This document shows, in pieces, positions 1 to 8,592 of a DNA stretch of 64,000 bases (position 1 is its first letter; the number at the start of each line of letters is the position of its first letter). A program made the position numbers and the translations under genes. Source of the stretch: Leptospirillum ferrooxidans C2-3 (GTDB taxonomy: Bacteria; Nitrospirota; Leptospirillia; Leptospirillales; Leptospirillaceae); contig NC_017094.1 of NCBI RefSeq assembly GCF_000284315.1, positions 1,829,486 through 1,893,485 of the forward strand. Reading direction: 5' to 3'. Below the pieces are notes generated by a model. That model was not told where the DNA came from. It did no database searches and saw only the letters and a list, made by a program, of their open reading frames with translations.

Positions 1-684
1 TTTCCAAACATCTTCTGGCAAAATCAGGAATCCACCGTCCCGGATGGTTTCGATCAACTGGCTTTTTTCTTCCCATACACCGCGAAGCGTTCCGAGTGTC
101 TCGAGATGTGAGGGGCCGATAGAGGTAATCACCAGACATTCCGATGAAACGACATCGCCAAAGTATCCGATATCTCCTCTTTTTCGGACACCGACCTCAA
201 TGACAGCGTATGGTTCCGAGCTCTTCCATCCCCAAATGGTCAGGGGAACCCCAATCTCGTTATTTTCATTCCCGGAACTTGCCAGGACAGGCTCCCCAGA
301 TGAAGACAAACCCAGGCGAATCAATTCTCTTGTAGTCGTTTTTCCGGCACTTCCCGTAAGAACAACCATCTTCCCGCCGTTTGCCCGTCTTTTTCGAAGA
401 ATGACTCTCGCAAGATCAAGCATGGACTTTTGCGTGTTTTTCACTAATATCTGCGGAATCATTCCGGACATCGGTCTTTCGACAAGGGCTGCAGCTGCCC
501 CCTTCTCCATCGCTTCCTGAAGATGGAAGTGGCCGTCAAATCGTTGCCCGCAAAGAGCAAGAAAAAGGTCCCCTCTTTTAATATTGCGACTATCTGTTGA
601 CACTCCCCGGAAATCATCCGGGCAAGAGTCCACGTTATTGCACCAAGTTCCTTCGGTTGCCTCAAGAACCTCTGAAGAAGTCAT
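1..684 (-). CDS. murF: UDP-N-acetylmuramoyl-tripeptide--D-alanyl-D-alanine ligase (partial, N-terminal 228 codons)
   Basis: MurF adds D-Ala-D-Ala to UDP-MurNAc-tripeptide in cytoplasmic peptidoglycan precursor synthesis. The frame is open from 684 to the window edge. It shows the Mur ligase N-terminal domain (GVSTDSRNIKRGDLF-type), then the ATP-binding P-loop TGSAGKTTTRE, and then the central-domain segments ENNEIGVPLT and VIEVGVRKRGDIGYF. ATG 684 is preferred because GGAGG lies 8 nt upstream; an in-frame GTG at 699 is the alternative. It starts 26 nt after the murE stop, in the same operon. The ligase C-terminal domain is outside the window. Confidence 0.93.
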   Translation of the reverse strand, partial: MTSSEVLEATEGTWCNNVDSCPDDFRGVSTDSRNIKRGDLFLALCGQRFDGHFHLQEAMEKGAAAALVERPMSGMIPQILVKNTQKSMLDLARVILRKRRANGGKMVVLTGSAGKTTTRELIRLGLSSSGEPVLASSGNENNEIGVPLTIWGWKSSEPYAVIEVGVRKRGDIGYFGDVVSSECLVITSIGPSHLETLGTLRGVWEEKSQLIETIRDGGFLILPEDVWK

Positions 685-710
685 CCAGACATCCTCCACT
701 ATCCGGCGAC

Positions 711-2225
711 TCACAGATCGATCCCCAGAGCTTCTCTTGCAACCTCCCGATCATCGAAGTGATGTTTTATTTTTCCAAGAATCTGATAGTTTTCGTGGCC
801 CTTACCGGCAATGACAACACTATCTCCGGGTCTGGCAATGGAAATAGCCCGGAATATCGCTCTTTTCCTGTCGGCAATACGCTCATACGGGGTTCCTGTC
901 CCCTTGAGAGCCGGTTCAATCTCGTCAAGGATCCGCTCGGGATCCTCCGTTCTCGGATTATCTGAAGTCAGCATAACCATATCTGACAATCTTCCGGCTT
1001 TTTCACCCATCCGGGGTCTCTTCCCCCTGTCCCGATCCCCGCCGCATCCAAAAACAGTAATCACTTTTCCCTTGCATAATGGACGAACGGCGCCAAGCAA
1101 ATTCTCCAGGGCATCATCGGTATGGGCATAATCGACAATCACCGATATATTCCGATCCGACCGGATGACCTCAAACCGGCCAGGAACTCCATGTTGGGCA
1201 GAGATCCCCCTGGAGATCAGATCAAGAGGAATTTCGAGCGCAATAGAGCACCCAATCACGCCCATGATATTCATCAGGTTATAGTGGCCGGTCATTGGAG
1301 ATTCGATATGAAGATCACCTTTGGGGGTGCGGATCACCCCCCTGATTCCATCGATACCTATGGAAACATTTTTGGGAGAGATATCCGCATCTTGACTTTC
1401 GCCAATAATGATAGGGGTCCGTTTTTCCAAAACAAGTTCGGAGATGAGCCTTTTCCCCCAGGAGTCATCGCCATTGACAACACATATCGGATGGCTTCCA
1501 TCCGGATTTTGTCTGGAGAAAAGACGTTTTTTGGCTTGATAGTAGGACTCCATGTCAGGATGATAATCCAGATGATCTCGAGTCAGGTTGGTAAAATGCA
1601 CCACCGAAAAAGAAAGTCCTGAAACCCGTCCCTGATCAAGAGCATGGGATGAGACCTCCATGGACATGCCACGTAGCCCTTTCAACCAAGCCTCCCCCAA
1701 CAATCGGTGCAGATCCAGAATTCCCGGAGTCGTCTGGGTGGCTTCAACAACTTCATCGCCAATATCAAAAACAACAGTGCCAATCAACCCCGTGGGGATA
1801 CCAGACTGAACCATTACAGAACGGGTCAAAAAACTGGAAGTTGTCTTACCATTGGTGCCAGTCACAGCCACAACCTTCATCTTTTCCGAAGGATTCCCCC
1901 AGAAGGATGAGGCAACCCGTCCCATGGTATTGAGGAGATCATCGACAAAGACAACCGGCACGGAATGGAAAATTGCTTCGGTCAACCAGTTGGAACGAAT
2001 GGATGAATCCGTTACGACGAGTCGGACTCCTGCTTTTATCGCATCCTCTAGGAACGCCCAGTTAACCCCATTTTTTCCATGCCTCAGAAAAAAAAGATCC
2101 CCCTCACAAGCTGATCGGGAATCATCTGATAGCCCCCCTATATTGTCCGGAAACATTCCCCAAGCCGGATCGGGCAGAACACTTTTGATCCATTGCCGGT
2201 CTTTGCGAACAGGATGCTCTTTCAA
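711..2225 (-). CDS. murE: UDP-N-acetylmuramyl-tripeptide synthetase
   Basis: Adds the third stem-peptide residue to UDP-MurNAc-L-Ala-D-Glu. At 504 residues it has normal family length. Visible are the N-terminal domain (LSDDSRSACEGDLFF), the P-loop VTGTNGKTTSSF near residue 120, and the C-terminal motif DNPRTEDP. DNPR is the signature of meso-diaminopimelate-adding MurE, so a DAP-type wall is inferred. Translation starts at TTG 2225, with AAGGAGG just upstream, and overlaps the ftsI stop by 4 nt, which indicates translational coupling. Confidence 0.97.
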   Translation of the reverse strand: MKEHPVRKDRQWIKSVLPDPAWGMFPDNIGGLSDDSRSACEGDLFFLRHGKNGVNWAFLEDAIKAGVRLVVTDSSIRSNWLTEAIFHSVPVVFVDDLLNTMGRVASSFWGNPSEKMKVVAVTGTNGKTTSSFLTRSVMVQSGIPTGLIGTVVFDIGDEVVEATQTTPGILDLHRLLGEAWLKGLRGMSMEVSSHALDQGRVSGLSFSVVHFTNLTRDHLDYHPDMESYYQAKKRLFSRQNPDGSHPICVVNGDDSWGKRLISELVLEKRTPIIIGESQDADISPKNVSIGIDGIRGVIRTPKGDLHIESPMTGHYNLMNIMGVIGCSIALEIPLDLISRGISAQHGVPGRFEVIRSDRNISVIVDYAHTDDALENLLGAVRPLCKGKVITVFGCGGDRDRGKRPRMGEKAGRLSDMVMLTSDNPRTEDPERILDEIEPALKGTGTPYERIADRKRAIFRAISIARPGDSVVIAGKGHENYQILGKIKHHFDDREVAREALGIDL

Positions 2226-3970
2226 TCTCCCTCCTTGATCTTTTTGGCCTCAGCTATGATTCGAACCGGATAGGACTCTGCTGGAGAAGCGGAGGGTGGC
2301 GGGGAAGGAATACCGAAGTGAACCAGAGCCATTTGAGCGACTTTCCTGAAAAGTGGAGCGGCCACTGTCCCTCCCCATGAAAGGGATTTTGGCTTGACAA
2401 TAATGGCAAGGATCACCAGGGAAGGATCCTGCACAGGAAGAACGCCGACAAAGGAGTCTATCGTTCTCCTTCGGGTATAAGCCCTCTTCAGGGGATCATA
2501 AACCTGGGCTGTTCCGGTTTTTCCAGCCACATCATAGCCGCTGATGGAGGCATTCGCTCCTGTTCCACCCGGTGATACCACATTTTCCATCAACCCGAGG
2601 AGGGTTCTTGATGTTTTTCTGGAAATAACGTCTCGAACCAAGTGTGGCTTTCCCTTCCAGATGGTTTCTCCATCTGGAGATGTGATCGAGCTCACAAGGA
2701 ATGGTTCCATAAGCTTCCCGCCATTTGCTATGGCGCTGACCGCTGTCACAAGCTGAATAGGTGTTACACCAATCTCTTGCCCCATGGATATGCTGTAAAT
2801 GGAGCGATGTGACCATCGGGAAAGGGGGTGAAGGATTCCGGAAGACTCTCCCGGGTAAGGGATCCCTGTCCTGGCTCCAAATCCAAACAGACGGATATAA
2901 TGGTAAAATCGGGGGGGACCAAGCCTAAGACCAACCTGGGAAATCCCGATGTTGCTGGATTTTGCCAGAATGCCCGCCAGGTTGAGGCTTTTCTGGGGCT
3001 CATCGTCGTGAAGGACGCCTCCGGGAATGTAAAAGACCCCATCATGTCCATCAAACTGCTCTCCCAGAGAGACGGCCTTCTCGTTTAAAGCGGCTGAAGC
3101 GGTCACAAGCTTAAAAATGGACCCTGGTTCATAGACCATTGAAACGGCAGGATTGATCTGGCCTGCCATTCCCTTGTTATTGGAGGCCATTGCAAGGACA
3201 GCTCCCGTTTTAGGATTCATAACGAGAACAACTCCTCCTTCCGCCTGTACCTTGTCCACTTCTTCATCAAGTGACAACTGGGCATATTTTTGCAGTTCAC
3301 CATCTATTGTCAGCCGGATGACATTTCCGGACAGTTTTTCAGGGGGAACAAGATCCCTGAAAAAATAAGAACGTCCACGCGCCGAAACCTCAATGATGCG
3401 TCCTCCCGTATGGCCCGAAAGCTCCCTGTCAAACTTCCTTTCAATTCCTGAAAGTCCGGAATTATCCGTTCCGGTCGTCCCGATCAGGGTATGGAACGCT
3501 TCCCCTCCCGGGTAAAAACGCCTCTCTTCGTTCATGATATAAAGCCCAGGAATATGCAGATCCCTTATCTCCGAGGCTGTCTGGGGAAAGAGGTCATGGC
3601 GTATCCACACAAAACGGCTTTTTTTATTCAACATTGAGACGAGGCGGGAGACTGGAATACCGAGAGGTGAAGAAATCTTCTGGGCAACTTTCAGAACCGA
3701 AGAATGTTTTTTAATGACAGTTGGGTCACAAACAAGGCCAGGCAAGGACCGGTTGGAGGCCAGTACATCACCGTTTCGATCCAGAACGACACCTCGTTCT
3801 CCATGGACAAGGAGAATACGCTGATGTTCCTTCAGGGAAAGCTGGGCATAGTTCCCGCGGCCGACCGCCTGGACAAACACCAAACGAAGAGCGACTCCCA
3901 GAAAACCGAACAGGACAAATACCATTATGACCCTTGTCCTGCTCTTCATCCAGCCCCCTTTGGAACCCAT
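2222..3970 (-). CDS. ftsI: Penicillin-binding protein 3 / FtsI-type transpeptidase
   Basis: Septal peptidoglycan DD-transpeptidase, anchored in the inner membrane with its catalytic domain in the periplasm. At 582 residues it has one N-terminal membrane segment (about residues 14-34), a PBP dimer domain, and the transpeptidase motifs SIFK (in EPGSIFKL), SSN (in KSSNIGI) and KTGTAQ near residue 485. Its place between the ftsL-like gene and murE supports the division-specific assignment. ATG 3970 follows GACAGG; an internal ATG at 3949 preceded by a GGGGG run is an alternative start. Confidence 0.96.
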   Translation of the reverse strand: MGSKGGWMKSRTRVIMVFVLFGFLGVALRLVFVQAVGRGNYAQLSLKEHQRILLVHGERGVVLDRNGDVLASNRSLPGLVCDPTVIKKHSSVLKVAQKISSPLGIPVSRLVSMLNKKSRFVWIRHDLFPQTASEIRDLHIPGLYIMNEERRFYPGGEAFHTLIGTTGTDNSGLSGIERKFDRELSGHTGGRIIEVSARGRSYFFRDLVPPEKLSGNVIRLTIDGELQKYAQLSLDEEVDKVQAEGGVVLVMNPKTGAVLAMASNNKGMAGQINPAVSMVYEPGSIFKLVTASAALNEKAVSLGEQFDGHDGVFYIPGGVLHDDEPQKSLNLAGILAKSSNIGISQVGLRLGPPRFYHYIRLFGFGARTGIPYPGESSGILHPLSRWSHRSIYSISMGQEIGVTPIQLVTAVSAIANGGKLMEPFLVSSITSPDGETIWKGKPHLVRDVISRKTSRTLLGLMENVVSPGGTGANASISGYDVAGKTGTAQVYDPLKRAYTRRRTIDSFVGVLPVQDPSLVILAIIVKPKSLSWGGTVAAPLFRKVAQMALVHFGIPSPPPSASPAESYPVRIIAEAKKIKEGD

Positions 3971-4015
3971 CCTGTCAGAAAGGTGGTTCCAGATACCATT
4001 TGATTGTTTAAAACA

Positions 4016-4297
4016 TTAATGCAAGTAAATAACAGAAGCAGGATTGGCAAGAACAAGATGATGGCTCCGGGCGTAGGACATAACTCGGCTTTCGGTCATC
4101 AGATCCGCCTTCTGGATTTCAAGAAGCTTTTCCTGCCTCATAAGACTTCCGATCTCGGACCGGAGTCGAATCACATCATGATCAGTGTGCACGCTAAAAA
4201 TGGAAATACTCATACTGAACAGAAAAACAGCAAGGGCAAATAAAAAAAACCATAAAGCCCATCGTAGAGAGAGGACTGGACGGAGTATCTCAATCAA
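4016..4297 (-). CDS. ftsL: FtsL-like cell division protein
   Basis: A 93-residue protein with a short cytoplasmic N-terminus, one strong transmembrane helix (about residues 12-34) and a periplasmic heptad-like stretch (about 40-75). This is the FtsL architecture, a bitopic partner of FtsB/FtsQ that recruits FtsW/FtsI. FtsL sequences diverge strongly, so the assignment rests on topology and on the rsmH-ftsL-ftsI gene order. The start overlaps the rsmH 3' end by 8 nt, indicating coupling. Confidence 0.8.
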   Translation of the reverse strand: MIEILRPVLSLRWALWFFLFALAVFLFSMSISIFSVHTDHDVIRLRSEIGSLMRQEKLLEIQKADLMTESRVMSYARSHHLVLANPASVIYLH

Positions 4298-5219
4298 TGG
4301 AAAAGGCCCTCATTCTGGCACTCCTGGCTCTGGGATTAGCAAGGATCTCTGCCTGATCCGGAACAACCCCCCTCTGAAAAAGGATCTGCCCACAGCCTGA
4401 CTGTTTCCAATCCCGGAACAGATGCTTCACCACCCTGTCCTCTCTTGAATGAAACGAAATCACCACAATCCTTCCACCGACCGGCAGAACTTTTCTCCCC
4501 TCGGTTATCCCAAGGGTCAGGGACTCGATCTCCCGGTTGACAGCTATACGAAGGGCCATAAAAACCCTTGTTGCAGGGTGTTTACGACTTCTCCGAAAAC
4601 CCTTACGGTAATAAACCGCTGACACAAAAGCTGCCAGCTCTTTTCCTGTTCTGGGCAAATGACCGCGACTTCTGGCCTCTACCATGTTCCGGGCAATCAG
4701 CCAGGCCATTGGCTCTTCTCCCAGATCAGAAAAGATCTGAACTAGCTCATCCTGACCGAGTGTTTCCAGAAGATCGAGTGCACTCGAATCAAGCGTGGGA
4801 TCCATTCGCATGTCGAGAGGAGTATCGCTTGAAAAAGACATACCCAAGCTTTCATCCGTCATCTGGGAACTTGCCCATCCTGAGTCGATCAGGATTCCCC
4901 TTGGCCGGATATGATGGCTATTCGCAATCTCCGCCACCCTTCTATGATTTTCGGACACAATCAAAAACCTGCCGGGATACTCTTTTTCGTAGGTGCTCTT
5001 TCCTCTTGAAACAGCTGCTGGATCCACGTCAAATGCGAGAACATTGCCACCCCTCGCCAGAATTTCTCCGGAATGTCCTCCATGGCCAAAAGTGCCATCG
5101 ACATACCATTCCCCCGGGGTGACCAAGAGAGCATCGATCGCCGGAAACAGCATGACCGGTATATGGGAGTCGCCCACTTCCCCCTCTTCACCCTGCTCCC
5201 CGAATAAACCCTCATCCAT
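4290..5219 (-). CDS. rsmH: 16S rRNA (cytosine(1402)-N(4))-methyltransferase
   Basis: RsmH (MraW) methylates C1402 of 16S rRNA with SAM. The protein opens with HIPVM, followed by the SAM-binding signature VDGTFGHGGHSGEIL and the motif LAFDVDPAA. HPATRVFMALRIAVN and VISFHSREDRVVK near the C-terminus are family hallmarks. The usual DLGVSS motif reads DSGWASS, a noticeable divergence. ATG 5219, with GAGGG 8 nt upstream, is preferred over an in-frame TTG at 5234. It is the second gene of the dcw operon. Confidence 0.95.
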   Translation of the reverse strand: MDEGLFGEQGEEGEVGDSHIPVMLFPAIDALLVTPGEWYVDGTFGHGGHSGEILARGGNVLAFDVDPAAVSRGKSTYEKEYPGRFLIVSENHRRVAEIANSHHIRPRGILIDSGWASSQMTDESLGMSFSSDTPLDMRMDPTLDSSALDLLETLGQDELVQIFSDLGEEPMAWLIARNMVEARSRGHLPRTGKELAAFVSAVYYRKGFRRSRKHPATRVFMALRIAVNREIESLTLGITEGRKVLPVGGRIVVISFHSREDRVVKHLFRDWKQSGCGQILFQRGVVPDQAEILANPRARSARMRAFSID

Positions 5220-5247
5220 CTCTTCTGCCCTCAAGAAGACTTCCCCT

Positions 5248-5691
5248 CTAAAATAATCCTGTCAGGGATTGAGAAACGCTTCGGATTCTGTCTTTTCCTG
5301 TCACTTCCATCAGGCGATCCCCATTCCATATCTCAAATTTATCAAGGACTCCGACAAACCAGATATCCCGCTCAAGATGGGCAAACTCTCTTAAGGGTGC
5401 AGGAAGAAGAATCCTCCCCTGACGATCAGGAACACATTCGGTGGCAAATCCGACAACGAAACGAAGGTATGTCTTCAGATCAGGGTTCATCTGGGGAAGA
5501 TTCATGATCTTTTTTTCAAGCTCGGTCCATACCGCCAACGGATAAACGGAAAGGCATTCATCAGGCTCTGCGGTCACAATCAGAGTCGAATCCCCGCCTG
5601 TTTCATCGAGAACATCCCGATAACGGCCAGGGATCGCAACACGACCCTTGTCATCCAATGCATGCTGATATCGACCACGAAAAAGACTCAC
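5248..5691 (-). CDS. mraZ: Transcriptional regulator MraZ
   Basis: MraZ is a small AbrB-fold DNA-binding protein that represses its own dcw operon. The protein carries two swapped-hairpin motifs, DDKGRVAIPGRYRD near the N-terminus and DRQGRILLPAPLR near residue 95. The open frame extends further upstream, but those starts lie in or before the -10 box of a consensus promoter, so GTG 5691 (or the adjacent GTG 5694) is the likely start and gives an N-terminus MSLFRGRYQH. The start codons lie inside the fourth operator repeat. About 147 residues is normal for MraZ. Confidence 0.93.
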   Translation of the reverse strand: MSLFRGRYQHALDDKGRVAIPGRYRDVLDETGGDSTLIVTAEPDECLSVYPLAVWTELEKKIMNLPQMNPDLKTYLRFVVGFATECVPDRQGRILLPAPLREFAHLERDIWFVGVLDKFEIWNGDRLMEVTGKDRIRSVSQSLTGLF

Positions 5692-5723
5692 CACAATCCC
5701 CCACTTTCCACCACTTGACCCCA
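5689..5723 (-). promoter_or_regulatory. MraZ operator: four TGGKG repeats at 10-bp spacing
   Basis: Reading the minus strand, TGGGG begins at 5723, TGGTG at 5713, TGGGG at 5703 and TGGTG at 5693, each separated by exactly 5 nt. MraZ of E. coli and Neisseria is known to bind direct TGGG-type repeats with 5-nt spacers upstream of mraZ. Here the array runs from the -10 box through the start codons, so bound MraZ would block both polymerase and initiation. Confidence 0.85.
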
Positions 5724-5750
5724 TTATAGATCTCAAAAAAAAGATGTCAA
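5723..5750 (-). promoter_or_regulatory. Consensus sigma-70 promoter of the dcw operon
   Basis: The minus strand shows TTGACA (5750-5745), a 16-nt spacer and TATAAT (5728-5723). Both hexamers match the sigma-70 consensus perfectly. Initiation would fall near 5716, leaving a leader of about 22-25 nt before the mraZ GTG codons. Confidence 0.85.
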
Positions 5751-6203
5751 CAAGGCTCTCCCCACAGATAAAATTCGATAAAAAATTTTTTCCATCGTAC
5801 CTCGCTCAATTTTTCATCAGACGGAAAAAAGGACCTGAATGGCTTTCCATTGAAATTGAGGAGCCATTTAAAAGAAAGATGACAGTCCGAAGACATAATA
5901 TTGATCTTCCTGTCACACGGATCTTTCAAAATATCCCCCGGGAACAATCCCGAGCCAATTGCGAGAGAAAAGGGTCCGACATCCTCCCGCCAGATTATCC
6001 GCAACGATTCCCCTACACTTCCCCAAAACACCTCCAGAACCCATCAAAAAGGACAAGGACCCGCCACTCGCAGGCGCACAGGGAAAAGGAAAGCGTCAGC
6101 AATTTTCACCCTCTCCTTGATGATCTCTCCTTCCTTCTGATAGATTGATTACAGAAAAACAATTGTCTTTCTGTTTGAATGAAATTTCCGGGGGAGCCTT
6201 ACA
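5751..6203. other. Gene-free stretch between divergent mraZ and fmdB
   Basis: About 450 bp without a convincing gene. The open frames here lack ribosome-binding sites and recognisable domains. The right end should hold the fmdB promoter, but I see no consensus hexamers. GGGGGAG at about 6190 is the fmdB ribosome-binding site. Confidence 0.5.
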
Positions 6204-6449
6204 ATGCCTATTTATGAATATCGGTGCGACGAATGCCATCACACATTTTCATTGCTTCAGTCCATCAGGGTCCAGGAAGGGGAAACAGCCTGTATCCATT
6301 GCCAAAGCCACCATCTTAAAAAAATACCGTCAAGTTTCAGCAGTTCAGTCGCAGGATCCCAGATGTCCGGAATGGATTCCGGTGGCATGAGTTCACCGCC
6401 ACCATCAGGGGGAGGTTCTTGCTGCGGCGGTGGTTCCTGCTGCGGGTGA
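6204..6449 (+). CDS. FmdB-family zinc ribbon protein
   Basis: An 81-residue protein that begins MPIYEYRC and carries paired CxxC motifs (CDEC and CIHC), the FmdB/CxxC_CXXC_SSSS regulatory-protein zinc ribbon. The C-terminal third is low complexity: Ser/Gly rich, ending in two tandem GGGSCCG units, so two extra vicinal cysteine pairs may bind metal. The family role is unclear; a transcriptional or metal-handling function is usually suggested. Its stop overlaps the start of the next gene by 4 nt (GTGA). Confidence 0.85.
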   Translation: MPIYEYRCDECHHTFSLLQSIRVQEGETACIHCQSHHLKKIPSSFSSSVAGSQMSGMDSGGMSSPPPSGGGSCCGGGSCCG

Positions 6450-7003
6450 GCAAGGGGATGGGAGCGACAACTTCAAACTTTTCCATTCGGAAGGCTTTCA
6501 CGTCTTTTGCGTGGGGGCTGCTTCTTTTATCAGGATGTCACCTCAGCACAGAATCGCCTATTCAGATTGAGCCACAAAATGTCCAGATGATTTCCAAAAA
6601 TGGCATCACATTCATTCTCGTACCACTTGGTGTCCTTGATAAAGGATCCAGGACACTGAGGGTCCACCTGAGACACAGCATTTTGGATCTCACCACCGAT
6701 GACAAGAGGAATTATCGACTGAGAGGCTCGGACACTTCTGACTTTGTATTGCATCATTCAGATAAAAAATATGCGGATATTTATCCTGTCATCTGGAAGG
6801 AGTCCTGGGTGGACCGGGTGATGGCCCACAAGGATGCCGTTGTTCCGGCCGAAAACCAGAAATTCATTCCCATGCTCTATCTATACAGGGGAACACTCAC
6901 AGGGCTCGCCCATATGACCCTTCATCTGGTCTACTCATACCCACAAACGGCTTCCAACGATGAGATCATTCTCGATTTACCGCAATCCCCATCCCAAAAA
7001 TAA
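6446..7003 (+). CDS. Putative lipoprotein of unknown function
   Basis: About 185 residues with a signal peptide ending in LLLLSGC, a usable lipobox, so membrane anchoring is predicted. The mature region has no domain I recognise; it looks like a beta-rich extracytoplasmic protein. GTG 6446 overlaps the fmdB stop and suggests coupling. ATG 6458 is an alternative start, but its AAGGGG directly abuts the ATG. Function unknown. Confidence 0.7.
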   Translation: MSKGMGATTSNFSIRKAFTSFAWGLLLLSGCHLSTESPIQIEPQNVQMISKNGITFILVPLGVLDKGSRTLRVHLRHSILDLTTDDKRNYRLRGSDTSDFVLHHSDKKYADIYPVIWKESWVDRVMAHKDAVVPAENQKFIPMLYLYRGTLTGLAHMTLHLVYSYPQTASNDEIILDLPQSPSQK

Positions 7004-7076
7004 AACCACAACCAAACAAAATTCCAGCCTTGGAAACATTCCGGCCTTCTTCTGACCGACTCGCGCTGATCAAAAA

Positions 7077-7111
7077 TCAAAAAGAGGGGATGAGCAGTTG
7101 CTCACCCCCTC
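7077..7111 (-). terminator. Intrinsic terminator after the peroxiredoxin gene
   Basis: The arms GAGGGGATGAGCA (7084-7096) and its near-complement at 7099-7111 form a strong stem with one mismatch. On the minus strand it is followed by TTTTT (7083-7079). It lies 22 nt past the peroxiredoxin stop. Confidence 0.75.
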
Positions 7112-7133
7112 CCCAATCCAAAAAAGAAATACC

Positions 7134-7592
7134 TTATAAAGTAGCCAATGCCTTCAGGATATCCTGATCGTCACGAGCTGTCAGAATTTCCTGAACCTTA
7201 ACATAACGAACCACACCTGACTTATCGACGATCACAGTCGCGCGCTTGTTGATGTTGGCTTCTTCAATCAAGAGTCCATAATTGCGAGAAACCTCTCTCT
7301 TGATGTCAGACAGGAGGTTATGCTTGAGTTTAAGGGCATCTTTCCATGCCTTATGGCACCAGGTGCTGTCGGTGCTGATACCAAAAATCTCTGCGTTTGC
7401 ATCGGAGAACCTCGGAAGATCATTTGAAAAACAGGCATTCTCATTTGTGCAAACGGGGCTCCAATCCAATGGGTAGAAGGCCAGTACGACATTCTTTTTT
7501 CCTTTGAAAGAAGAGAGGGTAACCTTGTTTTTGTCTTGATCTTCAAGGGTAAAATCAGGTGCGATATCTCCAACTTTTATTTCAGCTGCCAT
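7134..7592 (-). CDS. Thioredoxin-dependent peroxiredoxin (AhpC/TSA family)
   Basis: A 152-residue cytosolic peroxidase predicted to reduce H2O2 and organic peroxides. The peroxidatic cysteine is Cys48 in PVCTNE, with the flanking [10 protein letters not shown] and the conserved DFTLEDQD. Further cysteines at 54 and about 83 could resolve the disulfide. The start has GGAGGAG upstream. It appears monocistronic, between the sucD end and its own terminator. An oxidative-stress role beside an rTCA cluster with oxygen-sensitive enzymes is plausible. Confidence 0.92.
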   Translation of the reverse strand: MAAEIKVGDIAPDFTLEDQDKNKVTLSSFKGKKNVVLAFYPLDWSPVCTNENACFSNDLPRFSDANAEIFGISTDSTWCHKAWKDALKLKHNLLSDIKREVSRNYGLLIEEANINKRATVIVDKSGVVRYVKVQEILTARDDQDILKALATL

Positions 7593-7701
7593 GCGTAAAC
7601 TCCTCCAGATTGAAAGTGGTATTCATCTCAACTCCAGGCCTGGAGAACAACTCCGGGCCCTCTTATGCCACCCTCCAAGCGATCGGAGGGCCGACCCCTT
7701 C

Positions 7702-8592
7702 TCAGGACCGTTTCAGGACCTCAAGAACTGTCTGACCAATCATTGAAGGATTTTGAACAACAGTAACACCCATCCCTTCAAGCGTCTTCATCTTGTCTTT
7801 CGCTGTTCCCTGCCCGCCAGAAACAATGGCCCCTGCATGTCCCATACGCCTTCCAGGAGGAGCTGTCTGACCAGCTATGAAGCCGACAACAGGTTTTTTC
7901 ATATGGCATTTTGCGAAGGCTGCGGCCTTTTCTTCATCTTCTCCGCCAATTTCTCCGATCATGACAATGGCTTCCGTTTCCGGATCATTTTCGAACAACG
8001 CCAGAACATCGATGAAATTCAAGCCCCTTACCGGATCTCCTCCGATCCCGACACAAGTCGACTCACCAAGACCAAGCTGAGTCAGCTGCCATACAGCCTC
8101 ATAAGTCAGAGTCCCACTTCTCGAAACAACACCAACTTTTCCCCGCTTGTGGATATAGCCGGGCATAATGCCTATTTTTGCACCATCGGGTGTAATGATC
8201 CCGGGACAATTGGGGCCAATCAGGCGAATGACTGATCCTTCAGCGTTCTTCGTATCCAGAACGCGTCGGACACGGACCATATCCAGAACAGGGATACCTT
8301 CAGTAATGCAAACAATCAAAGGAATCTCTGCGGCGATCGACTCCAGAACGGCATCAGCAGCAAATGCAGGGGGCACAAAAATCAGGGAGACATCCGGAGA
8401 CTCTGCCTCGACCGCTTCATGCACAGAGTTCCAAACGGGGAAACCCTCATGGGTTGTCCCGCCTTTTCCCGGGGTAACACCTCCGATAATATGAGTGCCA
8501 TAGTCCCTGCATGCTCCTGCATGATAAGAGCCTTCTTTTCCGGTAATACCCTGAACAATAACCTTTGTGGAGCGGTCGACAAGAATGCTCAT
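7702..8592 (-). CDS. sucD: Succinate--CoA ligase, alpha subunit
   Basis: The alpha subunit binds CoA and carries the phosphohistidine; with SucC it makes succinyl-CoA from succinate in the reductive direction. The 296 residues show the CoA-binding Rossmann motif [11 protein letters not shown], the segment GVTPGKGG, and the active-site [14 protein letters not shown] with the catalytic His. The start overlaps the sucC stop by 4 nt (ATGA). Confidence 0.97.
   Translation of the reverse strand: MSILVDRSTKVIVQGITGKEGSYHAGACRDYGTHIIGGVTPGKGGTTHEGFPVWNSVHEAVEAESPDVSLIFVPPAFAADAVLESIAAEIPLIVCITEGIPVLDMVRVRRVLDTKNAEGSVIRLIGPNCPGIITPDGAKIGIMPGYIHKRGKVGVVSRSGTLTYEAVWQLTQLGLGESTCVGIGGDPVRGLNFIDVLALFENDPETEAIVMIGEIGGEDEEKAAAFAKCHMKKPVVGFIAGQTAPPGRRMGHAGAIVSGGQGTAKDKMKTLEGMGVTVVQNPSMIGQTVLEVLKRS

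Noticed and set aside
5747..6031. 94-codon minus-strand frame upstream of mraZ
   Set aside because: No ribosome-binding site, no domain, and its end overlaps the mraZ promoter -35 box.
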